Shown here: positions 1 to 11,932 of the stretch, piece by piece
Layout: the number at the start of each line of letters is the position of its first letter
Numbering within the stretch: position 1 is the stretch's first letter
Source of the DNA: Cristatella mucedo
Taxonomy: Eukaryota > Bryozoa > Phylactolaemata > Cristatellidae
Direction of reading: 5' to 3'
NCBI GenBank assembly: GCA_009760855.2
Contig: WPIO01000042.1
Coordinates: 392,501-454,500 of the forward strand
DNA: 62,000 nt
Notes under the pieces: model-generated
Told to the model about the DNA's origin: nothing
What the model saw: the letters and a program-made list of their open reading frames with translations, nothing else
Databases searched by the model: none
Translations under genes and position numbers: made by a program

Positions 1-243
1 CACAGGCGACGACCATTAGAGAACGTATTGCTGCATTCCTGACCGAGCTAGGTGCGGCATCGACGGTACCGCGTGGGATTTGGCAACCGAAAATTGAGAA
101 ACTATTCCCCCTCCACGTACTCCTCCTCCTCCTCCGCCTCCTCCTCCTCCTCCTACTACTACAGCCATAAAGCAGAATGCGATCAAAATGTATGCAGGCG
201 AAAAAAAATTTTCGCACGCCAGCTTTCCTCAGGGGGCTGGAAT
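1..243. other. Intergenic flank with a (TCC)n tract
   Basis: No gene recognised. A TCC/CTC trinucleotide run lies at about 121-153. The right end carries the first copy of the target-site duplication of the hAT element that follows. Confidence 0.6.
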
Positions 244-251
244 ATGTAGAC
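244..251. repeat. hAT target-site duplication, left copy
   Basis: ATGTAGAC directly abuts the 5' inverted repeat and is repeated exactly at 2969-2976. Confidence 0.92.
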
Positions 252-2968
252 CAGGGGTGTCCAACACGTGGCCCGCGGGCCAATTCCCGGCCCGCCGAGG
301 TCTTCTATGCGGCCCGCAACGTTCTCCCAAAAATATTTCTCACTCCATGTTTTCCGTTAATTTTTAATCGTTACAAACGGCGATATTAGGCGCTGTGATG
401 TACTTCACGCGCGCGTGAAGGTGTCCGAATGGCTATTTTCGCGTGAAGGTAAAACAATCGATTTATTTTGCTAGCCTTCATGTGAACATTTTGGCGTGAA
501 TGGGTAATATATTTGTGCTACAGCGGCGCCGTTACGATCACATTTATAACGCTTCCGCAAGCGGAATTAACTGTTTCACAATGTGGATAGAAAAAAAGAG
601 CCGTTTCTCAGCTGCTGCTGCACGAACTGGAATCAGCCAGGTAGGTTTTTCAAAAAACGCGTATTGCTCAACTTACTTACTAATACTAAGATATTGCTGT
701 GATAAAATATAAATTAATCAATTCGTAACTGATCTGGTTTTTTCACAGAGAAAAATGGCGGCGAGTGTGAATACTAGCAAAAAACAAAAATTGACGCAGA
801 AGGAAGACTTTTCAAAGCATCTTGGACTGTAGACTATTTTGTGATGGAACGCTTCGGTAGGATAATGTGCCTACTATGCCAAGAAACAATTGCCGTTGCA
901 AAGGAGTACAATGTTAAGCGACATTTTTCAACAAACCATGGCGACAGGTACAACAGCCTGACTGGTCAACTTGAAATTGATCGCGTGAACTCGTTGAAAC
1001 TGAGCGTCATCGGACAGCAGTCATTGTTTACAACAATCAGCAACAAGTCTGAGGCTTCAACCAAAGTAAGTTTTTTAATAGCTGAAGCTATAGCTAAGCG
1101 GGGGGAGGGAAGCATTTTCCAATGGTGAATTTGTTAAGGAATGCCTCAGGCTGTTTACTGGTGTGGTCTGTCCAGAAAAGAAGTCAGAAGTAGAGAAAGT
1201 CAGTCTTTCTCATCAAACGGTTGCGAGAAGAGTTGACGAGCTCGCATCCAACGTAGAAGAAAGTCTCACTAAAAGAATTGCTGAATGCGAATTGTATTCT
1301 CTTGCGCTCGACCAAAGCACGGACAATAGCGATACGGCTCAACTGTCGGTGTTTGTACGCGGAGTAACAAGAAAGTTTGTCATTATCGAAGAACTGTTGG
1401 ATACATATTCAATAAAAGGCACTACAACGGGAAGGGATATTTTGGATCAGGTCAAGAGGGTCCTCACAAAATTTAATCTTCCTGAAACTAAATTGATTGG
1501 TTTAACCACAAACGGAGCCCCTTCAATGACAGGTAGACACAATGGATTTGTATCTTTAATGGTAAAATTAGTACCTCATAAAATTGTCAGTCATCACTGC
1601 ATCATCCACCAAGAACAGCTACGTGCAAAGGTGTTGAGCATGCAACAAGTCATGAACAATGTAGTTTCAACAGTCAATGTGATAAGATCTCGTTCGCTAA
1701 ACCACAGACAATTTCAGGCTTTCCTTGAAGAGTTGGGATCAGATCATTGTGATGTTATTTATTTCTGCAAAGTCCGTTGGCTAAGTAGGGCAAACACGTT
1801 AGCCAGGTTTTGGTCACTTCGAGACGAAATAAAAACATTTATGACAGAAAAGGGAAAAGATGTTGGCTTCCTCGATGACCAGCAGTGGTTGAATGACTTG
1901 GCTTTTTTGATAGACATGACCAAACATCTTGCAGATCTTAATGTCAAACTCCAAGGTAAGGATCAACTGGTCGATACAATGTATGAGTGTGTTGTCGCGT
2001 TTGTGCAAAAGCTGGAACTTTTACGGAAACACTTAGATCAGAAAAAACTGTTACATTTCACAACATTAGCAACAAGATCGCCTGAAACGCTGGCTCATAT
2101 GAAGTACTCCACTCTTGTTAGCAAACTTGTTGATGAATTCGAAGAGAGGTTTCAGGATTTCCAACAACATGCGGATGACATGAAGACATGCGGATGACAT
2201 GATGACATTAGTAATCCATTTAATATCGATCCCTCTGATGCACCTAATGAATTTCAACTCGGACTAATCGACATTCATAATTACAGCAATTTAAAAACTG
2301 CTTATGATCAGCATGACCTTGTTACCTTTTATAAGCAGTATGTTTCATCAGTCTTTTCCTAATCTAGCCAAACATGCTCCCAGGTATATTGCACTTTTTG
2401 GCAGCACATATTGCTGTGAACAGCTTTTTTCCAGACTGAAAAATGTGAAAACAAAGACTCGATCCGTTCTCACAGATGAACATTTATCAGGAATCCTTAG
2501 AATTGCCACATCCACTGTTGCAGCAGATGTCGACTTTTTATGGAAACAGAAACAATGCCAAATATCTCATTGATGCCTGCAGTGCAGAAGACATTGAATA
2601 CCTGTGACATTTAATTAATCCGAAGACAATAATATTATGTGAGTCCTTGTCATGTAATTTTGCAAGTTTTATAAGTTTCTGTCTTCATGTTATAAAAATA
2701 AAAATCCAAAAGTAAGATTGGCCATAATATCTATCGAATTATTTTCCAGGACACATGATTACATTTTTATTATTTATTATTTTTAATTATAATTATGCTA
2801 AAAAATACTATTGTATTGTGGTTTATTTATTAAGTATAATAGTAATATTCATACTAAATTACGATCTTATTTTCTGATGCGGTCAACTACGCCAATTTAC
2901 ATGTGGCCCCCGGACCTTTTAAATTTTTGAAATGTGGCCCCACAACGCAAAAAGGTTGGACACCCCTG
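252..2968 (+). mobile_element. Complete hAT DNA transposon, non-autonomous through decay
   Basis: The 2717-bp element starts CAGGGGTGTCCAAC and ends with the exact reverse complement GTTGGACACCCCTG (2955-2968), a perfect 14-bp terminal inverted repeat. It is flanked by the 8-bp direct repeat ATGTAGAC at 244-251 and 2969-2976, and 8 bp is the target duplication expected of hAT elements. GC-rich GGCCCG-type subterminal motifs follow the 5' end (about 270-330) and GGCCCC motifs precede the 3' end (about 2905-2945). The interior encodes a hAT transposase of the GTF2IRD2/EPM2AIP1/ZBED-like group, broken by several frameshifts. The intact ends and duplication show a clean insertion whose boundaries have not eroded. 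Confidence 0.93.
755..2573 (+). pseudogene. Decayed hAT transposase, GTF2IRD2-like family
   Basis: Reading frames in order resemble the hAT transposase from which vertebrate GTF2IRD2 and related domesticated genes derive (family recalled, not searched). A likely start ATG lies at 755, after a pyrimidine-rich tract ending in CAG. A BED-like zinc finger follows (CLLC at about 868-880, then KRHFSTNH). After that come the RNase H-like core at 1163-2197 and a C-terminal hAT dimerisation block at 2304-2573 with EQLFSRLK and LTDEHL. Breaks: a frameshift near 820, another in a G-run near 1100, an in-frame TGA at 2195 inside a 19-bp duplication, and a shift near 2340. In the core, LALDQSTD keeps the first acidic residue, but the expected Asp of the second motif reads Asn (TTNGAPSM). 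The Glu of EQLFS remains. It cannot make an active enzyme as it stands. It could in principle be a domesticated remnant, but the random breaks argue for ordinary decay. Confidence 0.88.
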
Positions 2969-2976
2969 ATGTAGAC
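2969..2976. repeat. hAT target-site duplication, right copy
   Basis: ATGTAGAC directly follows the 3' inverted repeat and matches 244-251 exactly. Confidence 0.92.
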
Positions 2977-3340
2977 GAATACGTAGACGGAGGGAAGTTC
3001 TCTTAGAACACTCTCCCAAAAGTCATTGGAGCGTAGCAGCGAAATGGTTCATCCGCGTAGCATTTGTTTTTTAAATCTGAGCGAGCGTAGCGCTGATCCC
3101 GGCGAGAATGGGACCTGTTGGGAGTTCCAAGTATTTCAGCCAGAAAGGTCAGTGAGTGCATCCTTTACAGAGTTCGTGCTTAGCTCGCTGACGTTCACCC
3201 GCGAGCAGCCATTTTGTCTCCATTTTGCTTTCGCGAGCGCCTGTGTACATTACTCGAGCTGCCCACGGACTAAGCTAAGACAAATAATGCTCTGCAAAAG
3301 CGAACCGTCCAGCCGATCGATATTTTTCTCAGACAAATGT

Positions 3341-3376
<36 letters not shown>
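2977..3376. other. Intergenic, no gene recognised
   Basis: A 117-codon open frame (3026-3379) shows no recognisable domain and ends in a (TA)n tract at about 3356-3380. Confidence 0.5.
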
Positions 3377-3509
3377 TAATTCGTTTATATAGCGCCCCAA
3401 GAGAGCTTCATCTCTATTCATGCGCTTCACATATGCCTCAGGCTCGAGCCCACGACCTCGGCCACACCTTGGTCGGGGAGAGCACCTTAATCGCCGGGCC
3501 AAACCAGCG
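3377..3509 (-). mobile_element. SINE-A, tRNA-headed SINE, nearly full length
   Basis: Read on the minus strand it has the tRNA-like head (GCTGGTTTGGCCCGGCGATTAAGG, an A-box-like arm, shown here in two parts: GCTGGTTTGG and GATTAAGG), a B-box-like GTGGGCTCGAGCC, then the tail GTGAAGCGC...AGAGAT...TCTCTTGGGGCGCTATATAA. It ends in a (TA)n tract. It matches the copies at 8545, 21220, 39631 and 43880. Confidence 0.85.
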
Positions 3510-4264
3510 AAGGCAAAATAGCGGGATCCTTAACACCAACTCTTGCCTCCGTCGCATAACAGCGCAGAAATAGATTCTGGTCTTCGGCGGACGAGATCAC
3601 GAAACTGGGAGAGCTCAACATCAAGCGGATGCACGAACGAACTTGGTCCTCAGCAGTACCTGAGCAGTATAGCGCCAGCTCCACTGTCGCGTTGGGCACC
3701 TCTGGCCGCTGCACCCCGTGCGGCGTGCGTCTGTGTCGCTGCATTCAGAGCTGCAGCTTGCCCTTATGCGACATTACAGACACTTTCACAAAGTAAGATC
3801 AATCACGACATTTTCTTTACCAAGTGGAGTTCATGTTGACATTGTAGGCCGCCTTTCCCGAGACGTTGCATTGACCGACAGCCTGGAACTGAAGCTGACT
3901 GACGGCTGTTCGTTAGGGTGTTCCACCTCGCACGATCGAAAAGTTTGCTTTGGGCTGAGGAAATGCTGTAGCGCCGCCACACGAGGGGCGATTAAACCTA
4001 TCGCAGTCGGAGCTTATCAGCCAAGACCGCTTGGACCATGGCATCTTGAGCATTCGAACCTTAGTCGTTTGCATTAGCGTTAGCCTTGAACTTGTACCCG
4101 TGGCCTATCAGAGAGTGACCGTGGATCAAAACCACTGGTCGGCTAAATCAAGCTTTTTATGATGGCTATCGAGCTTAGTTAATTATCCTGATTTATAATA
4201 AATAGGAATCAGATTACTCACGATCTAAAGCTTAGATCGAATTCAACGCGATCCGGATACCTGC
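3510..4264. other. Intergenic, no gene recognised
   Basis: Short overlapping open frames only; none resembles a known family and no repeat was recognised. Confidence 0.45.
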
Positions 4265-4770
4265 ATTGCATAATGTAATGTTTCTCCTCGGCTGTCATCC
4301 TATGAAGCCACAAAGGTCAAGTGGGTGTTTTGCTAGGGCGTTTCCTATAGTGCACTCGCGGCCTGAGTGGCTTTTGATATGCTTACGGCGGTAGCCAACA
4401 GACTTAGCCTCTCGCAAAAAGAGAAAGTGAAAAACATACGAGTCAGGAGAGCGCTTTAGGAAGCAAGATTGAAGTAGCCACTCAGGATGGCTGGAAAGGT
4501 TTCGCCGCAGTCGGCAGCAGGAGAGTAGATGTGGTTGCGTTGGAATTGTACAAGTGAGTTCAAATTGTTCAGGAACGACAGAGCAAATGCTTCTGTCGCC
4601 AATGGTTTTTAAGGAGGGATGCTGGAACTGGTGCATCAGTTCAGCTAGGTACGAAGGAGTCAAGCTATGGTGGGCCTTGTAGATCAGTATAAGAATTTTG
4701 CTCTGTATCCGTTGATCAACCGGATGTTGATGAGTAATTGATGTCACTATGGCGCTAAGCAATTTGATGG
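4265..4770 (-). mobile_element. LINE-B 3' end, diverged
   Basis: On the minus strand the 155-codon frame at 4295-4762 reads VDQRIQSKILILIYKAHH...PSYLAELMHQFQ, the C-terminal region that follows the reverse transcriptase in LINE-B. It then runs into a 3' tail with AKSVGYR and ends at the same TTACATTAT-like terminus as 5553 and 54105. It is more diverged than those copies and has an internal deletion after the LAELMHQFQ block. Confidence 0.75.
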
Positions 4771-5552
4771 GCCTTTGATTTGTGGCTTACTGCTTTAAAG
4801 TGGCTGGCTATTATTAATATATTTAGCTGGCCATATTATTCGGCCAGTAGCAATGGAAATGTGGAGGATGCAGGAAAAGGTAATCGAGATAGCTCGTTTG
4901 TTAGCCGGTGGATGTGATTTGTGCTGTCGTTGGAAACACCATTGTGACATGATACTTTGCTACAAGCTCATTTGGCTTCGAGGAAGTTTTCTAAGGCGTC
5001 TAGTGGCTTCGGTGAATGAGTCAGCTTCGATAGACGCCGTGACTTGGCCGGCTGGCTTCTGACTTTAAGAGATGATTATAACGTAGATGAATCGACTACG
5101 GCACACGTATTTGCATCTCTTACTGCAAGGTCGCGCCTTTCAGATTGCCTTGATAATGCGGAAGGGATTTCAGCAAGACTAAGCTGCGTGTGGCCTTTTT
5201 GGAGGCGTTTGCAAGATCAGCAGGCGAGACGACACGAAGGCGGCCTGCGAGGCGGCTGACGCCTGAGAGACAACGTTGGAGACCTGCATGGCGACGACTG
5301 AGTCGCTGAGGCCCCTCAGAGTCCTCCGAGGTGATCGATGAGACTCTCGAGGCACGCTCGTCTGAGGAGACCGGGTAGAAAGAAGGAGGGACAAGCCTGA
5401 CCCTTAACCTAACCCTTAACCTAACCCTTAACCTAACCCGTTTAAGGTAAATTTTGTTGGCTATGGCACAGAGTTGCCTTAAAGGTGGCGGCATAGGTAG
5501 CCGACTTAGTCTGCTTATTTTGTAGACTATGAAGCTGATGCGGTCGTCGTCA
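4771..5552. other. Intergenic with a telomere-like repeat
   Basis: No gene recognised. The only structured sequence is the CCCTTAACCTAA array at 5401-5439, listed separately. Confidence 0.5.
5401..5439. repeat. Short telomere-like 12-bp repeat (CCCTTAACCTAA)n
   Basis: Three exact tandem copies plus a CCC stub. The unit differs from two copies of the metazoan telomere unit CCCTAA by shifted T and C bases. Confidence 0.8.
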
Positions 5553-7060
5553 TTATGTAATGTAAAATGTATCTCCGTCTGTAACTCCACAAACTCATAA
5601 AGACCATGTGGGTGTTATGCTGGAGAGTTTTGCATAGCGAACTCACAGCCTAGGCGGCTTTCGGTACGCATTCGGTAGCCAACAGACTTCGTCTCACGCA
5701 ACAAAGAGAAAGTGGGAAGCATAGCAGAGTCAGGAGAGCAGTTGAGGTAGTGAGTAGCATAGAAGTAGCAGCTCAGGACCACTGAAAAAGGATGTGCCAT
5801 AGTCGGCAGTAGGAGAGTAGTTGTCGTTGCGTAAGAATTGTGGAAGCGAGTTCCACAGTCTAGGACCTGCAGAGCTAAAGCTTCTGTCGCCAACTGTCTT
5901 TAAGCGGAGGAATGGCACAGCTAATTTATTGTCCACACAGGACCTGAGGGCGCGAACAGGCTGAAACTGATGCAGCAGTTCAGCTACGTACGAAGGAGCC
6001 AAGCCGTGGCGGGCCTTGTGGGTCAGCGTAAGAACTTTGCTCTGTATCCTTTGCTCAACCGGCAACCATCCTATAGCCTAGCTCTTTCAGCAAAGGAGAC
6101 ACGTGCTCAAAGCGCTGGGACTTGAAGCCTTGCAGCCCTATTCATTGTCCGCCGTAGTGGCATTATAGCTTTCTTTGGCAGCCCAGCCAAGAGGGAATTA
6201 CAATAATCAAGCCGAGACAGAACTCAAGAGCTAGTTAACTTTTTTACAAGCCACTGTGGGAAACAGCTCCTAATCTTGGATAGGGATCGGATGGGATGGC
6301 TAGCTGTAGAGGCAGTCTTCTGAATGAAGCTTTTGAAATTGAGGCAGCTGTCGAATACGACACCTAAATTTCGAGCACGCGGTGATGGCCGTACAATAGC
6401 ATCACCTATTAGAACAGCAAAGCCTTTTAATCCAGCCACACGCTTAGGGTGTCCTATGAGCAGCAGTTTGGTTTTATCTTCATTTAATTTCAGGAAGTTT
6501 TCCGACATCCAGGATCGAATATCGGCAAGGCAAGCATTCAGTTTCTCAGTTGCTGCAGCAGATTCCGACGGTTTGAATGACAAATACAACTGAGTATCAT
6601 CAGCATAGAAGTTATATCCTATTCCATGTGCCTTAATCACTTTTCCCAGAGGTTGTGTATAAATGGAGAACAGCAAGAGACCAAGTACAAACCCTTAAGG
6701 GACTCCACAGGTGACCCTTCTCGTGTGTGAGACCTGACCCCCACACGACATGGATTGAACATGATCAGACAAGTATGATTTAAACCACGCCAGTGCTTCG
6801 TCTGCCAGACCGATCGTTGTTCTCAATCATTGAAGCAGAAGTTCGAGATCAATGGTCTCGAAGGCAGCAGACAGATCTAGCAGAGCTAGGGCAGTGACAT
6901 TCCCGTCGTCGTTGCCACGTAGAATGTCATTGTTAACGCGGAGGAGAGCGGTTTCAGTAGAGTACTGCCTCTTGAACCTATTATAGAGTGTAGGCATGTA
7001 ACGCTACGATATATCATTGGGATGCTCTGCGCTATACGAATTGAGGTGACTGTTAAGCTG
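5553..7060 (-). mobile_element. LINE-B retrotransposon fragment with reverse transcriptase
   Basis: Non-LTR retrotransposon of the jockey superfamily (L2/CR1-like), minus strand. From 5' to 3' the frames give STETALLRVNNDILRG (about 6920-6965), ALLDLSAAFETID (about 6860-6900), FKSYLSDHVQ, the CGVPxG motif near 6695, and LLFSIYT. The catalytic FYADDTQ lies at about 6590-6610, then [24 protein letters not shown], and a C-terminal block KVLTLTHKARHGLAPSY with FSSAGPRLWNSLPQFL (5800-6060). The 450-nt frame 6224-6676 is intact through YADD. Breaks include a stop in place of the Gln of the PQG motif (near 6692) and frameshifts near 6060-6220 and 5850. The 5' part (endonuclease) is missing. The 3' tail is nearly the same as that at 54105-54530, so the family was active fairly recently. 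Confidence 0.9.
6224..6676 (-). pseudogene. LINE-B reverse transcriptase segment with YADD
   Basis: A 150-codon open frame covering the palm and thumb-proximal part of a non-LTR reverse transcriptase. FYADDTQLY supplies the paired catalytic aspartates; [15 protein letters not shown] and [11 protein letters not shown] are conserved downstream blocks. It lacks the upstream fingers in one frame because of the stop at the PQG motif, so it is a pseudogene fragment of the element at 5553-7060. Confidence 0.88.
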
Positions 7061-8544
7061 TCATTCTCATCAGGCTTGGATCGTCGAGTAAATTAAGAGG
7101 CTGCGAGTTGCAGACGACCTGCATTGCTATACACCGGCCTGACCGCTGCAGCCAATAGCCCACACACCCCTTCTCTTTTCATACAGCGTATTCCTTTGTA
7201 CTGTACCCAGGCGAGAGGTTCGTTGGGATGGAACGGCCGTAATGTGATACGGTTCCCCGACTGGGTCGGGGCCGCACCTTTGGGCATGCCCTGATACGCG
7301 GCGACGCCTCTTACCTTTTGCTTTTGGGGGACCGGGAGTTCTAGTATCTGGCGCTCGCTCTCGGGCAGACTCACTCAGCGCAGCATCCGTGGGTGCGTGC
7401 CTGGCGTTCGCCGACGATGCGGGCACCCACCGAAGGCCGCGAGGATCCACAGCGCGCGAGCGTTGCTGGAGACAAGCACTTTTGCTGTGGTTTCTCGTAT
7501 ATTACGCGCTCTTCTGTAGCATGCTGTTCGTACTCGTTCGTGTCCGTGAGCTGAAGGCCTCGACGAGCTGAGATGTGCCGCGCTCGCCGAGTCCCTTTAC
7601 TGCAGCCAACATGATGCCAACCGTTAACTTCATTGGTATTTATGCGCGGATTGCTGCGGCTTTCAAAGTTGCTCAGATCCGAGAGTGTCCTCATCGTTGA
7701 GAAGGCGGGCTTAGTCATTTCCCACGTCCGGCCCCTGCGCCCTAATGTACCTACGTTCCCCGGTAGTTCTGTTTAGTCTGCCCCTCGTTATTGTTGGCGC
7801 GTGCGATATTGTTTTAAAGAGGTTTGATCGACCTGCCGCTCGTCTCGCCAGTGGACTGCGGTGCAGCGCCGCCGCAGCCCGCTGGACAGGAGGTGCGCTG
7901 GGCAGGAAGTAGCGTCTACCCAACCTGGTTACGGTTACAGTACCCAAGTGGGTGGTACTTTGGACTACCTGATCCTGCTATTCCGATCGTTTGGCTTCGC
8001 GTCTGCGTTAAACCCTTAACTAGCTATTACTCAAAACGCATTGCAAAGGCATAATTTTGTATAGTCGTCCTCCCGAGTACGACAAGGGCTGGGATCTTAA
8101 CAAGGGAATGCCTGACAGTCCCACGGCCATTTTGACTGACCGAGGGAGGATGGACGAGCCGAATTAACTCTCGCGGCCAAATCGACGAGAGCAGTTTAAT
8201 GAATGAACTTCGTATTAACATCGGAGATGCGAGCCCGAGCAAGTGTTCATGAATGTATCTAATGTACGTATCTCTATCCACAAATATACAAAGCCAACAA
8301 AACGCAGCGCGTGTAGCGCAGACAGCGGCGCCAGCTGAACCAGCCGGATTATGGCAAAGAATTTCTATTCGCGATTGTGCGATTATACGAGAGTTTATTG
8401 CCGAGGCCTTATAAAAAGCCGGCGCCCTGAGATAGATTGGCTGGAGGTCACGATTCGAGACGCGGGACATTGGCGGCACTCGAGCTTATTTGAGCTCTGG
8501 GCCACAAAAGCCACCGGTGTACGTCATGGCCGCTGTTGAGCGCA
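7061..8544. other. Intergenic, GC-rich, no gene recognised
   Basis: Several open frames of 60-150 codons overlap on both strands with no recognisable domain and no splice pattern I can support. Confidence 0.45.
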
Positions 8545-8684
8545 TCTGGGTTGGTCCAGCGGTCAAGGTGCTCGCCCCGATTAAGGTCTGGCTGAGGTCG
8601 TGGGCTCGAACCCTGAGGCTATGTGAAGCGCCTGAACAGAGATTTAGTTCTATTGGGGCGCTATGCAAATGAATTATATTTATG
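8545..8684 (+). mobile_element. SINE-A, full length
   Basis: Head GGTTGGTCCAGCGG with an A-box-like arm, B-box-like GTGGGCTCGAACCC, and tail GTGAAGCGCCTGAACAGAGAT...GGGGCGCTATGCAAATGAATT. Confidence 0.88.
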
Positions 8685-9067
8685 TAACCGTCCGCCGCTG
8701 CCAAATAGACTTGTCTGCATTCTGGATACGGACTTGATATGTCGAGGTAGGGGTCGCTCGTCGTCGCTCCCGCGTTTCTGCTACTGCCGGCGTACCTGCG
8801 TGCATTGGGGCATTGCCTACGAGCTACTATCCGTGCTACGGGGTTCCGGCCTCGCACCCGCGCTTCGTCGCGCGTCGGCTGAGAGACTGGCACTATTACG
8901 AGCGCTGCGTTCGCGGCCTCGTTCTGACCGGGCGTGGAAACCGCACGCCGCTTTTACAACGCACTCAAAACTTGACCGGCTTTCGGTGCGCATACGTGGT
9001 ATCTAACAGACGTCATCTCGCGTAACGCAGGAGCGTGGAAGTAGCATGGATATAGCAGCATAGCGCG

Positions 9068-9125
9068 GCTGGAAAGGACGCGCCTGGAGAGGACGCGCCT
9101 GGAGAGGGCGCGCCTGGAAAGGACG
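9068..9125. repeat. 15-bp minisatellite
   Basis: About 3.7 copies of GGARAGGACGCGCCT next to the (GA)n array. Confidence 0.8.
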
Positions 9126-9223
9126 CTGACAAGGCCTTGCAGCTAACTGAATCCTCAAGGATCAGCAGACGAGCAACTGAACGCCCCTCCGAGCTTCTCT
9201 GCGGTACACCTAGCCGGAAAGCC

Positions 9224-9592
<369 letters not shown>

Positions 9593-10720
9593 GGCTCCAC
9601 ATCATCAAACAGCCGGCCGGTAGCGGCTCGAGCGGATTCAATTCGTTGTCGCGGAGCCAGGATTATGTCGCCCTAGCCGTCCGTACTTGAATACTTGAAA
9701 GAATAGAGAGACTAGTTTGTAGCCCAGAACTTAAAAGAATAGGCAAACTAGCTTACGGCCTAGGGCGGACCTTTATAGATTGAGGAGACTGAAACTGGTG
9801 CAGCAGTTCAACTCGAGGTCGCGTACGCAACGTAAGTCTAGCTTATTTGTCGTGAGCGAGAATTTCGCCCTGCATGCGTTGATCAACCGGAACCATCCGG
9901 TCCCACCTGCACCAGCAAACGGGACACGAGGCTAAACTTCTCGGATTTACTAAGCAACCTTGCAGCCATATATAGAGGCTAAATGGCTTTTACGGTAGCA
10001 CTGCCAAACCGAATTACGATAAACCTGCCGAGGTCGAACTAGGGGGGGGGGGCTAATAAGTCCTACTTGAGCTAGCAACTGCGGTAGGTAGCCCTGAAAA
10101 TGGAACCGGGTTCAGAAAAGACACCTAGATCGGCGGAGACAGTTTACTGAAGATAGCTTAAGCATCGAGCAGTCATCTCATAGGGCAAATAGCTACACCA
10201 CGACATGATGGTTGCACCCTAGTGCCGCCAATTAGATGAGGGAAGTCAGTTACACCAGCCCGTCGGTTAGGGCTTTCAATGAACAGGAGTTCATTTTCAT
10301 CGTCATTTTCATTCTATACCTTGGCATGTGGAGTAGATGTCTTCAATGAAGACATTCTCATTGAATTTTTATGCCATAGCTGATTCAGATGGTTCAAATG
10401 ACCAAGCACAGCCGGGTGTCGCCGGCTTAGAAATGATATCCGATGCCGCGGGGCCAAATCCCTTTCCTGAAAGGCTCTGTGTAAGTAGATCCCAACAAGA
10501 GACCGAGATCCTTTCGGAACTAGAGAATGGACGGGTCTGCTGGATAAGCCACGACCTACACACAACACGGATTGCACACGATCGAACGAATACGATTAGA
10601 ATCACACAAGAGCCGACCGTTGTCCTCTGTGACTCTAGTCTGATGTTCTGATCCGCAGTGCCGACTGCTGCGGGCAGATCGAATGGGACCGTTACGGCAG
10701 CGAGTGACATTTACAAGTAC

Positions 10721-11119
10721 GCTACCCCATGGTTATTATTAATAAGTGACTAGTTGCTAGGAGTTTTCAGATGCTCGCTCTTTCTTAGGAATGGTCGCTA
10801 ACGGCACGGCTCAGGGTGCGGTTTCTGAGCCCGGTGCCCGTACCCGGATAACCAATTTCGACTGGAGGAGAACGCGGTCAAGTGTGCGTACTGCAACGCA
10901 AGGAAGTAAGCAGGTAGTGAGTACGACGAAGAGCCAAGCGGTCGTTGCCTTGTATTGCTATCAGTGGGGAAGGAAGGATCTGCGTCGCGTGTCCGTTTGT
11001 AGACCGCTCACAGCAGCAGCAGCATGGTCGTGTTAGTGCTGACCCCGTAGCCTCGCCGAGCCCGACCCCTTAGCCTCGCTGAGCTCTTTCAAGCCAGACG
11101 AGGGAGCTTGTTCGAGGTA
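10721..11119. other. Intergenic, no gene recognised
   Basis: Only short frames without recognisable domains. Confidence 0.45.
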
Positions 11120-11203
11120 AATATAAAACTGAGCTGATTCAACAGCCTCATTCGCATATCGGAAGAAGAGCCTTTTACGGCTGTCGCCGTCGCTTGCAGT
11201 CGC
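11120..11203 (-). mobile_element. SINE-B body fragment
   Basis: AGCTGATTCAACAGCCTC and AGAGCCTTTTACGGCTGTCGCC match the body of the full copies at 24831 and 27525. The tRNA head is missing because a LINE-A tail follows directly. Confidence 0.7.
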
Positions 11204-11382
11204 ACACTGCATGCTGACCCTGCGCATGTCACCCCTAACCATGTTATTCATACTGTTTATCAAGCGTGATACCTCTCACCATTCGATCGTGTTTCCTTTG
11301 CAGCAAATGTAAAGCGCCTAGAAAGAGATTGAGTTCTCTGAGGGTGCTTTATCAAGTTTATTAATATTATTATTATGATTAT
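11204..11382 (+). mobile_element. LINE-A 3' end
   Basis: Starts GCATGCTGACCCTGCGCATG and contains the LINE-A terminal stem-loop AAAGCGCCTAGAAAGAGATT...GGGTGCTTTATCAAG, ending in (ATT)n. Confidence 0.85.
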
Positions 11383-11847
11383 AGGATCTGCTGTGGGCGC
11401 GGCCACACCCACGATGCTGTTCCGCCCCAGCCGGACCCACACAATTCCGCTCGGCCAACGGGCGCACTGAGTACCTCCGCATTAGGGGCTGCAGTCGGAC
11501 GGTAGCGGCTGGCTAAGCTGAATTTAATTGCAACGGGTCAGCTGCGGTCGCGTGACCCGCTCGTCATGCAGCGACGAACTTTCTGCCTGTGCGTCGGCCT
11601 GTACGCACGCACGCACGCTATCCACTCTCTTTCTCTCTCCTTTTTCTCTTACTCTCTTATTTACTGGCGCTCCGGAGCTGCTTATGCGACAGTTACTATC
11701 GCTACATCCACATGTTAACGGTCGCTCGCTTGCGTTGCCTACATACAATACAATACAGCCGTCATTACTGGTACCGAAACTCGCTTGCGGGTGTGTGGGG
11801 GGGGCTTCGTTCTTCGTTTCTTCGCCGCCATCGCGCTCGAGCCCCTG
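11383..11847. other. Intergenic, no gene recognised
   Basis: Contains a pyrimidine-rich stretch near 11625-11660. No known protein family recognised in any frame. Confidence 0.45.
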
Positions 11848-11932
11848 CGCTACCGCTGCCGGACTCGAACCCACGACCTGGGTGGGTCGTAAAGAGCGAG
11901 CACATTACCTCCTGGGCTGAGACCCAGTAGCA
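11848..11932 (-). mobile_element. tRNA-like SINE head, probably SINE-B
   Basis: On the minus strand, GGTCTCAGCCCAGGAGGTAA begins an A-box-like arm and GTGGGTTCGAGTCC is a B-box-like arm. No intact cloverleaf is evident, so this reads as a SINE head and not as a tRNA gene. Confidence 0.6.

Noticed and set aside
11848-11932. tRNA gene on the minus strand
   Set aside because: Has A- and B-box-like arms but no clean acceptor stem or anticodon arm; it fits a SINE head better. The SINE-A heads were rejected as tRNA genes for the same reason.
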